From assembly GCA_964006375.1 (NCBI GenBank), contig OZ023269.1, positions 7,495,926 through 7,559,925 of the forward strand: a stretch of DNA of 64,000 nucleotides, in the 5' to 3' direction. Within the stretch, counting starts at the first letter, position 1, and each line of letters opens with the position of its first letter. This document shows, in pieces, positions 12,117 through 23,891 of the stretch. The notes under the pieces were generated by a model. It made no database searches. It saw only the letters and a list, made by a program, of their open reading frames with translations, and was not told where the DNA came from. The position numbers and the translations under genes were made by a program. The stretch is from Tillus elongatus (taxonomy: Eukaryota; Arthropoda; Insecta; Coleoptera; Cleridae).

Positions 12117-12321
12117 CAAGTATTGTGAAGGATGACTGGGATACTGTGCGTCCAGAGACCCGCCAGGACGGCTTTGAACAAACTGTACTGGGCCTTGGTT
12201 TCATGCAGGTAGGTAAATTCACAAAGGAGTGGATTACAAAGGAGCCATACTTATTCTAACAAACAATAGTTATTAAAAACATTTTTACATTATACAATGT
12301 CTCTTATGAAAACAAAAGTAA

Positions 12322-12890
12322 CTACAGTTGTAGTCTAATTTCTTTGAAAAATCTATACAATTTCATTATTATACATTTTGACTTTCGCATCAATAGCTGA
12401 TTTAAAGAAAATGGCATACAGATATTTTTATCATTCATTTGTATGATAGAAGTTATTAAATTCAGTCGTGAGTTTTGATGCCGTGGGCACATAAATATAA
12501 TGTGATTTAAATCAGCCACTGTTACATTGTCACAATCACAAGCTGGAGATCTTATTATACCGATTTTATTTAAATGAGCCGGAAACCGGCCATGGTTGGA
12601 TTTCAGTCTTGTTATCAATGTCGTCAATTCTTTGTTATTCCCGGAATACATGTGAAAATCTTGTTCAGTAGGTAAGTTAGGGTGGAGTATTTTGTATGGG
12701 TTATTAGTGTTTAAACAGAAATCTTTCCATTCTTCGTTCCATTTTTTATGTTGTTCTTGTTTGATTAATGGATATATATCTTTATATGGCACCGTTTCCT
12801 TGTATGTGTCGTAGTCATCGATACTTTGTTTGGCCAGCAGATCAGCAAGTTCATTACCCCGAATTCCGGATCACTAATATGGTTTTTGAT
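12322..12890 (-). pseudogene. LINE fragment: end of RNase H and C-terminal domain
   Basis: The minus strand first reads NELADLLAKQS, the end of an RNase H domain. After a frame interruption it continues as a 156-residue frame from 12792 with RLKSNHGRFPAHLNKIG and CDC..ADLNHIIFMCPRH. This is the cysteine/histidine region found at the C-terminus of RNase H-bearing LINE polyproteins. The RT is missing, so the copy is 5' truncated. It is a different family from LINE A and B because the C-terminal text does not match. Confidence 0.7.
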
Positions 12891-12945
12891 ATTTTCAGCA
12901 TCTAAAAGTGATGTAGTAGGTCTTGGTTGTTAAAAAAAAAATTGA

Positions 12946-13060
12946 ATGCCATCTGGCCTCAAAGTACACTTTTCCCCTTCCACATTTCAAAGAAAGTTGG
13001 GTCAAAATCGCTCCATAAATAAAAAAAAGTTATTAGGATGTCCCCATTTCAAATGGGCCA

Positions 13061-13122
<62 letters not shown>
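12946..13122. mobile_element. MITE-like terminus abutting (TA)n
   Basis: CCCCATTTCAAATGGGCCAC is followed by TCTATATA and a (TA)n array (about 13063-13122). Reversed, this reads TA-GAGTGGCCCATTTG, resembling ends of IS630/mariner-type MITEs. The other end was not found. Confidence 0.3.
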
Positions 13123-13126
<4 letters not shown>

Positions 13127-13732
13127 TATAAAATCTGATTCCCGTTAAAAAATAAATTACTTTTACGAAAATTCTCATAAAATGTAGAAATCAATATTGT
13201 ATGCGACGCGTTTCCTGATTTTCCTAACAAGTATCAATATAATTACTAGATTTGAGTGTCATTCGTCTTTCCTTGATTAGCACCGTAAACTACTGAAATA
13301 TATTACAATCTCTTCTGCGCAAATGTCTTCTTCTTGATGTATAGGAGCAAGGATTTAGTTCACGTAAATCACCGTTTGAGATTTTCTATATCCACCTATC
13401 CCAGTTCGGAATCTGCTCAATTCGCTCCAGAATAGGAGATAATGTCATCATAATTTAGATTGTTGGGGCTAATTACGAGTCAATGGAGGTACACCAAAAA
13501 CAATCCTATCACAATACCTTCTTGTTAGAAAGTAGATACATGTATTAATTAAACGGCACACCTCAGTACACATTTTCATTAGCAGTAATCATCCTGATTT
13601 AATCTTAATTTGTTCTTTGTGTTATTAAATCTAAACCAATAATTGTGTTTCTAATTATTTTATTGGGTTACATAATCAAGTTATATACTTGTGGTACTAT
13701 TTTATTTTGTATCTTAGCTTCTTTAACGTCCG

Positions 13733-14065
13733 TATATTTCCACGACTATGGCAAATCACTGACCACAAGAAGCAGCCTCAGCTCACTATTCTGGAAATTT
13801 TGCTGAATCCCTTCCTTTCTGCAAGGTAGGTATGGATCCTTAACGTGTCGAACCTCGCATGGTACACGAGACCAATAGCTTAACGCTCTCTCTGAAGGTC
13901 GGAACGTGCATTCGACTGGCTCAAATGCATGCCACAACCTCGAGTGACGTTAATTTGCGGTATGTACTGATGAAAAATAATTTGACCTTTCTCCTGGGAT
14001 TTGAATCCGCGCCTCTAAGATCCAGATACACACAATTTTACCCCTAGATTACCGAGGGTGCCCAT
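13733..14065 (-). mobile_element. tRNA-derived SINE, copy 2 (diverged)
   Basis: Shares CGACTATGGC, GGAAATTTTGCTGAA, GGATCCTTAACGTG and CTCGAGTGACGTTAAT with the other copies. The tRNA-like head near 14000-14065 has decayed (GGATTTGAATCC), so pol III activity is unlikely. Confidence 0.7.
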
Positions 14066-14109
14066 CTTGTACGTGATTAAACCAAGAAATTTAACTTGAT
14101 TTTGATGTT

Positions 14110-14720
<611 letters not shown>

Positions 14721-15084
14721 CAGTGTTAAAATCAATGGTATTTTCCTCACTATTTTAAACGCGTGGGTGGGGAACTGACCGAATTCATTCCCAGTTGCTA
14801 TTGATCTACTCATATTCTCTGAATATGTAAGAAGACGTGGTATCTACTTCATTCCAAGTCACTATTAACCGACTATTTATGAAATCAAATAAGTAAATTA
14901 AATCGATTGTCATAAAATATGTAGTGTATTAGGACTAAGGGAAAAAGAAATAAAACATATATAACTGTGCACATTTTGATTATATTTTAGGGTGTGCGGC
15001 GCACACCTAGCTCACTAGGAGAAATCGCCACTGCTTGAGAGAGGTATTGTCACAGCATAATATCTTATTAAAGTTTATTTGTAA
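14721..15084. other. Spacer between two HINE copies
   Basis: No recognised feature. Confidence 0.4.
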
Positions 15085-15690
<606 letters not shown>

Positions 15691-15949
15691 TTCATTTTAA
15701 TAAGATTGCAAAAAGATGTCAAGGAATTTGTATTTATATAGGGTGAAACCCATCCTTGCATTTTACCCTAAATTTCTTAGCACCCTGTAGAAAAATTTGG
15801 GTATGAGATATTATATCTTTGGAAGCGGTACTAAAGTCTTATCTTTCCTTAACATTTCTTTTTGACATCATATCGACATCTTCATTATTAAGAAGAATAT
15901 TGTAAAGAAATGTATACAATTTTACTGTAGAAAACAACCTGCATGTGGG
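15691..15949. other. Unassigned spacer
   Basis: Contains TATAGGGTG and CACCCTGTA 50 bases apart, a possible tiny inverted pair; otherwise nothing. Confidence 0.3.
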
Positions 15950-16169
15950 CAAATTGAAATTAAATGAACCAAAACATTGACTTAATTGACTAATATCGTG
16001 TATTTCCTCCTCATGCTCTGATCACCGCTCCCATGCGTCGTGGCAGGCTTTTAACACAATTGAAAATTGCCCTTTGGAAATGTTTTCCCATTCTTTAATA
16101 AGCGCCGTGCGAACATCCGCAATGGTTTCTGGTCCACGCTTGCGAAGAGGCCTCCTTAACATGCCCCAC
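15950..16169 (-). pseudogene. Tc1-like transposase, C-terminal part (3' of split copy)
   Basis: Minus strand reads LRKRGPETIADVRTAL then KEWENISKGQF and a short end, matching the C-terminus of Tc1-family transposases (usual pattern ...LR..L..EWE.IPQ...). It continues from the part at 18216-18600; the interruption is LINE B. The 11 bases 16159-16169 (ACATGCCCCAC) are one copy of the target-site duplication. Confidence 0.85.
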
Positions 16170-18215
16170 GCGAAAGGTGGAAAGGGCCTTACACTACAGG
16201 GAGAGCACATTGGCTGTGTTCTTCGATTTGGAGGGGGCCTTTGATAGGGCAAGGACGGATACGGTCTTTGTCGCCCCACAGGAGAGGGGATCGCCTAGGT
16301 CCCTACTAAGTTGGGTGGCGAGCATGCTGGAGGACGGGAGTGTCTCACTGACCTTGAGAGGCCGGGGGGATGGACGTTGGGGTGACGGGCGGCTATCCTC
16401 AGGGCAGCTGTCTTTCGGCACATCTATGGTGTCTGGTCATGGACGGCCTCATGGAGCGGCTCTCCGAGAATGGCTTCTACGCCCAGGCGTACGCTGATGA
16501 TGGGCTGGTCTTAGTTACCGGAAAATTCCTCGGCGTCGTCTGTGAGTGCATGCAAGATGCCTGTAGCATAATTGAAAGGTGATGTGGTGAGCTGGAACTC
16601 TCTGTAAACCCAGCGAAAACGGAGAGATATTCACCAAGAAGAGCAATATGGAGGGGCTCAGGGCTCTCGTGATGTTTGGAAAACCTTTAGCTCTAGTGTA
16701 GGAGATCAAATATCTGGGGGTGGTTCTGGACTCCAAACTAACATGGAAGTCGCAAATAGAAAGAGTAGTAAGGAAGGGAGTAGCGACCTCCTGGCAGCTG
16801 CGTCGAGTGATAGCGAGGACCTGGGGACTTAACCCACGGATCCTTAATTGGATTTACACTGCGATCGTCAGGCCAAGAATCCTCTATGGGGCGTTGGTTT
16901 GGTGTGAACCAAACTACTACCAAGAAGCTGGCCAAACTCTAAAGGCTGGCAATCCTGGTTATCACAGGCGCTATGAGGACGACATCCTCAGCCGCGCTAG
17001 AAGTCTTGCTGATGCTGCCACCGCTTCCCACCTGTATCAGAAGGAAAGTTATGGCGTCGCATCTTAGAATGTGAGACACTGGAAACTGGTGCGGAGAGGG
17101 AGCAATAAGAGAACATGCAAGAGTCGCCAAGAAAGTGGAAAAGCAAATTCTGATTTCAACCATCAAGGTAGATAGAGGACGATATTAGGTTGACTAGGCC
17201 ATATACCCTCAGAATCCCCAGTAGGAATCAGTGGAGGGAAAATGAGGTTGAATTCCAGCCCGCAAGCCTGGTCTGTTTTACCGACGGATCGCGGCTGGAG
17301 GACCAACAATCCTCCGGGGCAGGAATATACATCGACAGCCTGGGGGTGCGCGACAGTTATGCTTTAGGCGCATATACCACGTCATTCTAAACGGAGGTTA
17401 TGCTATCCTGTCTGTAGCCAATCGACAGGATGTGAGGATGAGCCCCGAGAAATGTGTATAGATTTGCTCAGATAGCCGGTCCTCTGGGCAGTCTTCGCGG
17501 CCAGAATTAGATCAATACTGGTTCAGGAGTACGCTGACGCCCTTAAAGGACTAGCCAGGACAAAGGAGGTGCAACTGTTATGGGTTCCGGGACACTGTGG
17601 CTTAGCGGGGAATGAGGTGGCGAATGATCTCGCAAGTCTTGGTTCCCGGCGGCCGTTCTGTGGCCCGGAGCCTGCGATAGTCATAAGTAGAAAGACGGTC
17701 TCTGTCGCCTTAGACAGGTGGACTGAGGAGGCCATGAAGAGGCACTGGGGGTCGGTCGGTGGCTGTAGGCAGGCAAGGGACTTCGTGGAGAGGCCGGACA
17801 GAGATAAGACTGTCTGGGTACTCGGTAGGAGTCGACCTGCGCTTCGCTGCATCCTTGGAGTGCTGACAGGTCACTGCGCCCTTAAAAGACACCTCACATT
17901 GATAGGTGTCGAGAGGGATCCCATTTGACAATAATGCGGCGAGAATTAAGAAACGTCTTACCGCTACCTGTGTGAATGCGAGGCTTTTGGGAGTCTTCGA
18001 GCAGAATTGTTCGGTTCGAGGACTTTGCAGAGGAACTAGATAAGTACCGTCCAATGGAAGACCGCCATGGCCTTCATTTCGAGGTCGAGGCCATTTGGCG
18101 ATGGAACCGAGGAATTTTAGAGCATGGTTGCTGGGTTGCCGGGGTTGGCAAAAAGGGCCTATTGTGGCCTACTGGCCTGGCGTCAGCCTCCCCACCACTG
18201 CTACTACTACTACTG
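16170..18215 (+). mobile_element. LINE B, 5'-truncated retrotransposon inserted in a Tc1-like gene
   Basis: Forward-strand LINE closely related to LINE A. It is truncated within the RT, near motif A (VFFDLEGAFDRA). YADDGLVLVTG, YLGVVLDSKLTW, the RNase H pieces CFTDGS and LLWVPGHCGLAGNE and a CECEAF finger remnant follow. Several frameshifts and stops separate the pieces (16177-17928). The tail is (CTA)n. Flanking 11-bp direct repeats ACATGCCCCAC at 16159-16169 and 18216-18226 are the target-site duplication. Confidence 0.93.
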
Positions 18216-18600
18216 ACATGCCCCACACATGCACGATCAGGTTTAGATCAGGGCTACGTGCTGGCCAATTTAATCGTTGGATGTCCATTTCATCGGGGTA
18301 ATCATTGACAATTCTTGTTACATAAGGTATTGCATTTTTGTGCACTAACACAAAATTTTGACGAACAAATGGAGCAAAAAAACTGACTAGGTCTGCTAAA
18401 CATTCCCGGATATAGTGGTCAGCAGCGAATGCGCCATTTTCAATCAAGAAAAGTTTTGTATGGGCTTGTGCTGAAATTCCAGCTCACACCATGAGATTAC
18501 CGCCCTCAAAATGTATTCTTGGAGATAAGCAACATTCAGAAAACCGTTCGCCTCGTCTTCTTCATAAGCGCTCTCGTTCATCTGGAGCACGTGGATAAAA
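18216..18600 (-). pseudogene. Tc1-like transposase, catalytic part (5' of split copy)
   Basis: Minus strand reads RRRGERFSECCLSPRIHFEG, then GISAQAH..., then IENGAFAADHYIREC..., and ends WPARSPDLNLIVHVWG. This is the Tc1-type DD34E catalytic domain. The second catalytic Asp (usually HDNA or QDNA) is Lys here (VHKNA), and the glutamate normally in PIEHVW is Val (LIVHVW), so it could not cut DNA even when uninterrupted. The upstream DNA-binding part is replaced by the repeat at 18600-18815. Confidence 0.88.
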
Positions 18601-18815
18601 ATAGAAAACCGACTCCATTAAGGATAACTCAAAAACCAATGGTCAGACCTTGATTAAATTTATAAGGGACCACACGAGAAGCACCAGCTTTCAAATAAAA
18701 AAGAATAATCAAAATCCGTTCACCTGGAAAAACGTTCCGAGTTAACACACATTAAAAAAATACAGTCGAATTGAGAACCTCCTCCTTTTTTTGAAGTCGG
18801 CTAGAATGGTTGTCA
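18600..18815 (-). mobile_element. Second Helentron-like repeat (GAAGTCGGTT ends), uninterrupted copy
   Basis: Minus strand begins CCGACTTCAAAAAAAGG, then GGAGGTTCTCAATTCGACTG and a T7 tract. TGAACGGATTTTGATTATTC and TGGTTTTTGAGTTATCC follow, and the end is GGAGTCGGTTT. The ends are inverted (ACCGACTTC / GAGTCGGT). A very similar repeat is widespread in insect genomes (general knowledge). The copy at 51.43-51.98 kb is the same repeat with a HINE inserted in the T tract. Confidence 0.75.
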
Positions 18816-20290
18816 TTAAAAAAAACTATGGTGACGTCATCATTCAGAAATAGGTGACGTCATAAATGTAATTTTTACGTCATAAGTTGGCAATGACAAA
18901 ATAAAATAAACCTGTCGGTGCTTTTTTTAAAAATTAAATAACGCTTTCATGAGTTATGTTCCAAACTTTATCATCATACTGTACTATTAAAAACATACAA
19001 TTTAATAGGACATTCAATCCTGTCTCGTAGCACCCCAACTGAGAAACTGTCCGCTGTTTCAAATGTTTATTCTTTTGAGTGAATATTAATTAGCCTACCT
19101 AGTTACACAAGCATTGTACATAGATATGACAATTTTCTTGATATTTTTAATAAAGCTTCCTGACCAACAACAACCTTGTCATAATAATGAGTTGCTGTTA
19201 TAGAAATACCTGCTTGCGTTGTCGATCCTATATAGTCATCTCTTTACGACGATGTTCAATTATTTTCTGTTCTTACTCATTTTTATTATACGGAAAATTG
19301 TCCCTCGTGGTCTTACAAAAAAACCTAGATATTTTATTTATCGGTGTATTGCTAGACCAGCAATTATTTTCAGACTCATTACAAAACCCTCGCAAAGCTT
19401 TGAACTTTCCTTTCTACTTCAACGCTTTGATAAAGCATTTTGTGGGAGAATATTGTAATACCGATAAAAGGAAAACTAGAATAAAAACTCATTAATCAAC
19501 TTATTTATTTTTCACAAGGCAGCTAAAATCTTTGTGTGATATTTTGCATTACTAGTTTCTAAACAGTATATCTTTGCAAAGGAGTTTTAACGCCTAATCG
19601 ATTTTACTAATAAATATCAACGTTGAGACCATCAACTTTTTTTCCTTGGTTTACGCATAAAATATTACGTTGGTAGCACTGTGAGCTGTTGAGATCGGGA
19701 TTATTGACAGAATAATGTCAACAAATATAAATAAGCAATGGATCTCACTTGTTACAAGTATAGACAAATTAACTTTGTTTCCTTCGAGAATTTGTTTGGT
19801 ACTTTGTTCACGAACAATAGCTCGCCAAACTGACCATCCTAATCATTTTTAAAAGTATTGGTATACGAGATAAAATACCCACAATAAATTAATAACACTC
19901 GCCAACGACCATTTTAGTGCCAACGATTTTTCAGCTGTTCCTGGGTAATTTTTAGGTACAGAATCCAAAATTATTATCATTATCTTTCGTCTGTCAGATC
20001 TACTTTTTCAGATAGTGTAACGAGGTGAATAAATACACCTCGATACAATATAATTAAACATATATGCACCAAATAAATTCAAAAAAATTATTAATTTCAT
20101 GCAAAAACAAACACAAGATAGCGAGAAAAAGTAGTTTCAGATAATTAAGATATGTATTTATCACTGACGGACGCATATAAAAGAAGGCTGAGAATTAAAG
20201 AAAAATCCGTTCGCTTCCAGCACTCACCGATACACCGACATAGCCAGTAAGCCTGTCTTTGTTTCTGTCTCTGTCGATCTTCAAAAAAAT
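18816..20290. other. AT-rich region, two CRE-like sites and a possible promoter
   Basis: TGACGTCA palindromes occur at 18832-18839 and 18855-18862, with a TTACGTCATA variant about 20 bases later. Forward frames near 19187-19495 are not protein-like. Nothing else was recognised. Confidence 0.35.
20016..20285 (+). promoter_or_regulatory. Candidate core promoter or solo-LTR-like segment
   Basis: CATATAAAAGAAGG near 20174 is a good TATA-like box, 90 bases upstream of a C-rich segment. A perfect hairpin CGAGGTG-AATAAATA-CACCTCG sits at about 20020-20041. The block begins TGTAACG and ends CTTCA, as an LTR might, but no flanking duplication was found. Confidence 0.25.
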
Positions 20291-21279
20291 CTGGACGCAG
20301 CAAGTGCGTCATGGAAGTGAATTTTCTTAAAATGTTTTTAATAGAAAATATGTCTTTTTAATGCAAGCAGGAATCAATTTGGTCACCGGTATATCCTATA
20401 TAGTAGGAACAATGTACCATATTTTACCAACATAACTTGTTTGAAAATGTACAAAAATTTACCGAAAATAAACTTAGAACATTTCCGAGAAAACTCGTTT
20501 CGTAGCTGACGAACCTTAGGTTAATAGCAAATTGCGTTATTGAATTTTGAAGCGTTTAATGAAAATTCGCTACTAAAACGCACTTACTACGTCTCGATTT
20601 TTTTTACAAACGCATCATATTTCGGTGAAAAATGCAAAAATGCAATAAGGAATGTTAAAAAAAAAGTAGGTATCACCAACGACTTATGAGCCAGCCTGTG
20701 GTTGTCAAAATAATTTTATAAGATGCAGCTCAAAACCCCCTATAGGTAACGTATACAATTTTTTCTCGTATCTTGCATAATACCAATTATATTGAGATTT
20801 ACCGTAGAAATGCGTCACACTGTATATATTTAAACAGAAAGTAAACCCGGATATGGATTCTAGGGAGGCTAGTTTGCGCTCATTTGAATAAATCTTTTAA
20901 GAATTAAAAAGCCACAGTCTACTCATTAACGAATTTTTTCTATGAAAATTAGCTAAAAATTATAGACCGTTAAACCATAAATTTAACTAAAACTACTTCC
21001 AAAGCATCAGAGAAAGTGTCTATTTGAAATGAATTTTCTGGAAATATTTTATTAAAATGAAGGGCAATGATGGTTTAAGCTGAAACTCAAAGGTTTGCAG
21101 AACACTCTTTACATAATCCGTATTTCTTTTAGGTTCTTTGCCTAAATGTTGCCAATTTTGACGTTTCAAAAGGCGACTTTTTACGTTTTGAGGAAAACCC
21201 CAATTTTTTTTCTTTAAATGCATCTTACTTTTTTGTCTTTAAACTTACAGGGCTAAATTTTGGTAAATTATTCACCCTT

Positions 21280-21352
<73 letters not shown>

Positions 21353-21478
21353 GAAACTGAACCTGGATGTTGGTTCTAGGGGGCCTAGTTCGCGCTCATC
21401 TGAAGAATTTTTTTATATAGTCAAAAGTCTGGATCTCCTCGTTAGTGATATTTTATAAAGAAAATTCCCTAAAACAAG
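20291..21478 (-). mobile_element. Composite HINE-like repeat, copy 1
   Basis: It starts with a ~310-bp double-hairpin unit: CTGGACGCAGCAAGTGCG at left, CACTTACTACGTCTCG at right near 20595. A block with ACCAACGACTTATGAG and AATGCGTCACACTG follows, then an older palindrome end, then TTTGACGTTTC...GACTTTTTACG and a (TA)n array (about 21283-21348). It ends with CTGGATGTTGGTTCTAGGGG and TTAGTGATATTTTATAAAG. The same order occurs at 29.85, 40.82 and 52.45 kb. Confidence 0.75.
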
Positions 21479-21714
21479 CACTTGTGAAAAGTCTACGACT
21501 GTATTAAATATGGAACGCTTTCGCTAAGTTAGGACAAGAACAAGCAACCAGATATGCTATTCAAATTGAATTGAGTCTTAAAACATTCATCTCCTCTTTA
21601 TAAAATTATTTTTTATACAAAAAACTCGCTAAAAAATTCATCGGAATAACAACAATCAGATTAGATAACTGTAAAGTGAAATGAGACCAAAAGAATTCAC
21701 AAAAAGCAAAGTCA

Positions 21715-21805
21715 CTAACCAGGATTAGAACTCATGACCTGGGAGTCGATTATACGATGTAAAGTGACCACTGCACACCTAGCCCACTGAGCTACGCACT
21801 ATATG
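21715..21805 (-). mobile_element. tRNA-like sequence, probable SINE head
   Basis: Minus strand has GTGCGTAGCTCAGTGGG (strong A box) and, about 50 bases on, GAGTTCTAATCC (imperfect B box), with a short extra segment between. The cloverleaf is imperfect, so it is not called as a functional tRNA. It lies next to the Penelope-like fragment. Confidence 0.5.
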
Positions 21806-21909
21806 CATTTACCAGCAGGATATCCTATTGTTCAAGGTTTTACAATTTACATAAAACCATGTTGTTTTACAATGGATTTTTCCTTCTATTTTAACGAAAT
21901 CAAGAAAAG

Positions 21910-22780
21910 TAACATATTTCCAGGGTAGAAAAGAACAGAACAAGGCTATACTCCAGACTGAATTTTTATTAGGTAAAAGCCCTACGCGTTTCGGCCCATA
22001 AATCTGGCCATCATTAGGGGCTTCCTGAAACATTAAGGTGGTTGTGTCAGAAACAAAGTCTCTGGTAGGTCGGCAAGTATCACACGATACCCGCTGTTAC
22101 AGAATTCTAAACAGTCTTACAAGCAAAGTCTAAAAGCACAAACTATAGTCAAAACTAACATTCTGTACAACAAATTATACTAACAAATCAAAGCTAAAAG
22201 CTAAAAGTTAAGAAGTTAAAACATCAAATGGGGGAGGACGGTTAAAAGCCGAATACACGAATAGAACAGGAGGGGACGAACAAATGCGCTACGACCTTTA
22301 GCTAAAAAGTGACAAGTGACTGACAAGTGACAGACGAAATGACACCTGACATTTAACTCAGCCGTGCCGAGAAGCACAGAGCACGTAACATTTCCGGGCT
22401 CCTTGACTCCACAGAATACTTATGTTTTTCACTGTAGATGGCACTAGTCAAGTATATTTCTATAAATTTGTGGAAAGTTAATTTCACTAGTATTAGAAGC
22501 ATTTATAACAGTGTTGTTGGGGTTGTAGGTGTATCTGTAGATTTCCATCTCTTCAAGGACGAACTGTTCAGTACCAAATGTGGATGGGTGAAGGATTTTA
22601 ACATTGTTTTCCCTGTCAAAGACATGACCAGTCTCTCTGAGGTGGCAACCAAAAGCTGAAGTGACATTATCAGCATTGTTTCTGCTCCTGAGATGTTCTG
22701 AAATTCTGGTGTTCAGGGCTCTCCCAGTCCTGCCAATGTATACAGTGTTTTGTTCTGTTCTTTTCTACCCTGGAAATATG
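21910..22780 (-). pseudogene. Penelope-like element, GIY-YIG endonuclease end and 3' terminus (copy 1)
   Basis: From about 22735 the minus strand reads TVYIGRTGRALNTRISEHLR, the start of a GIY-YIG nuclease domain. FGCHLRETGHVF and VKILHPSTFGTEQFVLEEME follow, then YRYTYNPNN, typical of the Penelope-like C-terminus. The RT part is missing. The 3' UTR (22430-22030) leads to a hammerhead-like fold and AATAAA. A ~33-bp segment at 21911-21943 is repeated inverted at about 22746-22780, so the copy is flanked by an inverted partial duplicate. Confidence 0.85.
21975..22025 (-). ncRNA. Hammerhead-ribozyme-like motif with full three-stem layout
   Basis: Minus strand: stem I strand AAGCCC, core CTAATGA, spare T, stem II GGCC-AGATTTATG-GGCC, GAA, stem III palindrome ACGCGT, A, then GGGCTT pairing with AAGCCC. 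One core change (CTGATGA to CTAATGA, the essential G) should reduce or abolish cleavage. Located just upstream of AATAAA at the end of a Penelope-like copy, as reported for hammerheads in this class. Confidence 0.55.
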
Positions 22781-22822
22781 TCTAACCCAGACGTTGTGAC
22801 GTTCAGAAGTTATAAGAAAAGT

Positions 22823-23196
22823 AACGACTTTGATACATATCTAGGAGCTTGTTAGTCATTTATTGTAGTATTTTTCACTCACATTCTGATCAATTAATTT
22901 TTACGTTTTTAACTTTCTTGAATCAGATTTAATTATTAAAAAATTAATTTACCTCTAACTTTTTGTCTTTTAAGACAGAGATCTGAATTTTGGTACATAG
23001 GATATTCTTAACGACTTCGATACATATCTAGGAGCTTGTTAGTCATTTATTGTAGTATTTTTCACTCACATTCTGATCAATTAATTTTTACGTTTTTAAC
23101 TTTCTTGAATCAGATTTAATTATTAAAAAATTAATTTACCTCTAACTTTTTGTCTTTTAAGACCGAGATCTGAATTTTGGTACATAGGATACTCTT
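22823..23196. repeat. 187-bp recent tandem duplication
   Basis: Units starting AACGACTT at 22823 and 23010 are almost identical (differences include TTTGATAC/TTCGATAC and GACAGAG/GACCGAG). The second unit continues into a HINE core. Confidence 0.92.
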
Positions 23197-23403
23197 AATT
23201 ACAGAAATCAGCGCACCGCATTTGGCTTCTCTTACTTTGTTATTTCCAGAGATATAATTTTTTTTCGAAAGGAAACAAAATTTTCCAAGAAAACCTGGGC
23301 TGATTTTGTTGGCTAACGAACTTATCCAAGCCACTTGCAAAAGGAAGGTATCTGCCAAATTTGATCAAAATCGGACTATTATTTATTGAGTTATCGGTGT
23401 GAT
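22940..23403 (-). mobile_element. HINE-like fragment meeting an inverted partner
   Basis: Reverse-oriented core (AACGAACTTATCCAAGCC, GATCAAAATCGG, TTGAGTTATCGGTGTG) ends at a short TA/CA tract at about 23400. Beyond it the composite block runs in the opposite orientation to 23638. The two halves are joined head to head at the microsatellite position. Confidence 0.65.
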
Positions 23404-23891
23404 ACATACATATATACAGAGTGACGCATTTCTACGGTAAAGCTCAATATAATTAATGCAATATACGAGAAAATATTGTATACGCTACTTATAGGGTGTC
23501 TTGAGCTGCATCCTATAAAATTATTTTGATAATCACAACCACATAAGTCGTTGGTGTTACCTACAAATTTTTTTGAACATTCCTTATTGCATTTTTGCAT
23601 TTTTAATCGAAATACGACGAATGTTTGTAAAAAAAAATCGTGACGCAGTGAGTGCGTTTTGGAAGAGAATTTTCATTAAATGCTTCAAAATTCAAAAGCT
23701 CAATTTGCTATTAACCTAAGGTTCGTCGGCTAGGAAACCAGTTTTCTCGGTAATATTATAAGTTTATTTTAGGAAAATTTTCGTACATTTGCAAACAAGC
23801 AATTTTGAAAAAAATATGGTACATTGTTTCTACTATATAGCTTGCATCGGTGACTAAATTGATGCCTATTTGCCTTAACCCAGATATTCCC

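Noticed and set aside
18169..18447. Possibly functional Tc1 transposase
   Set aside because: The second catalytic Asp and the final Glu are replaced and a LINE splits the gene.
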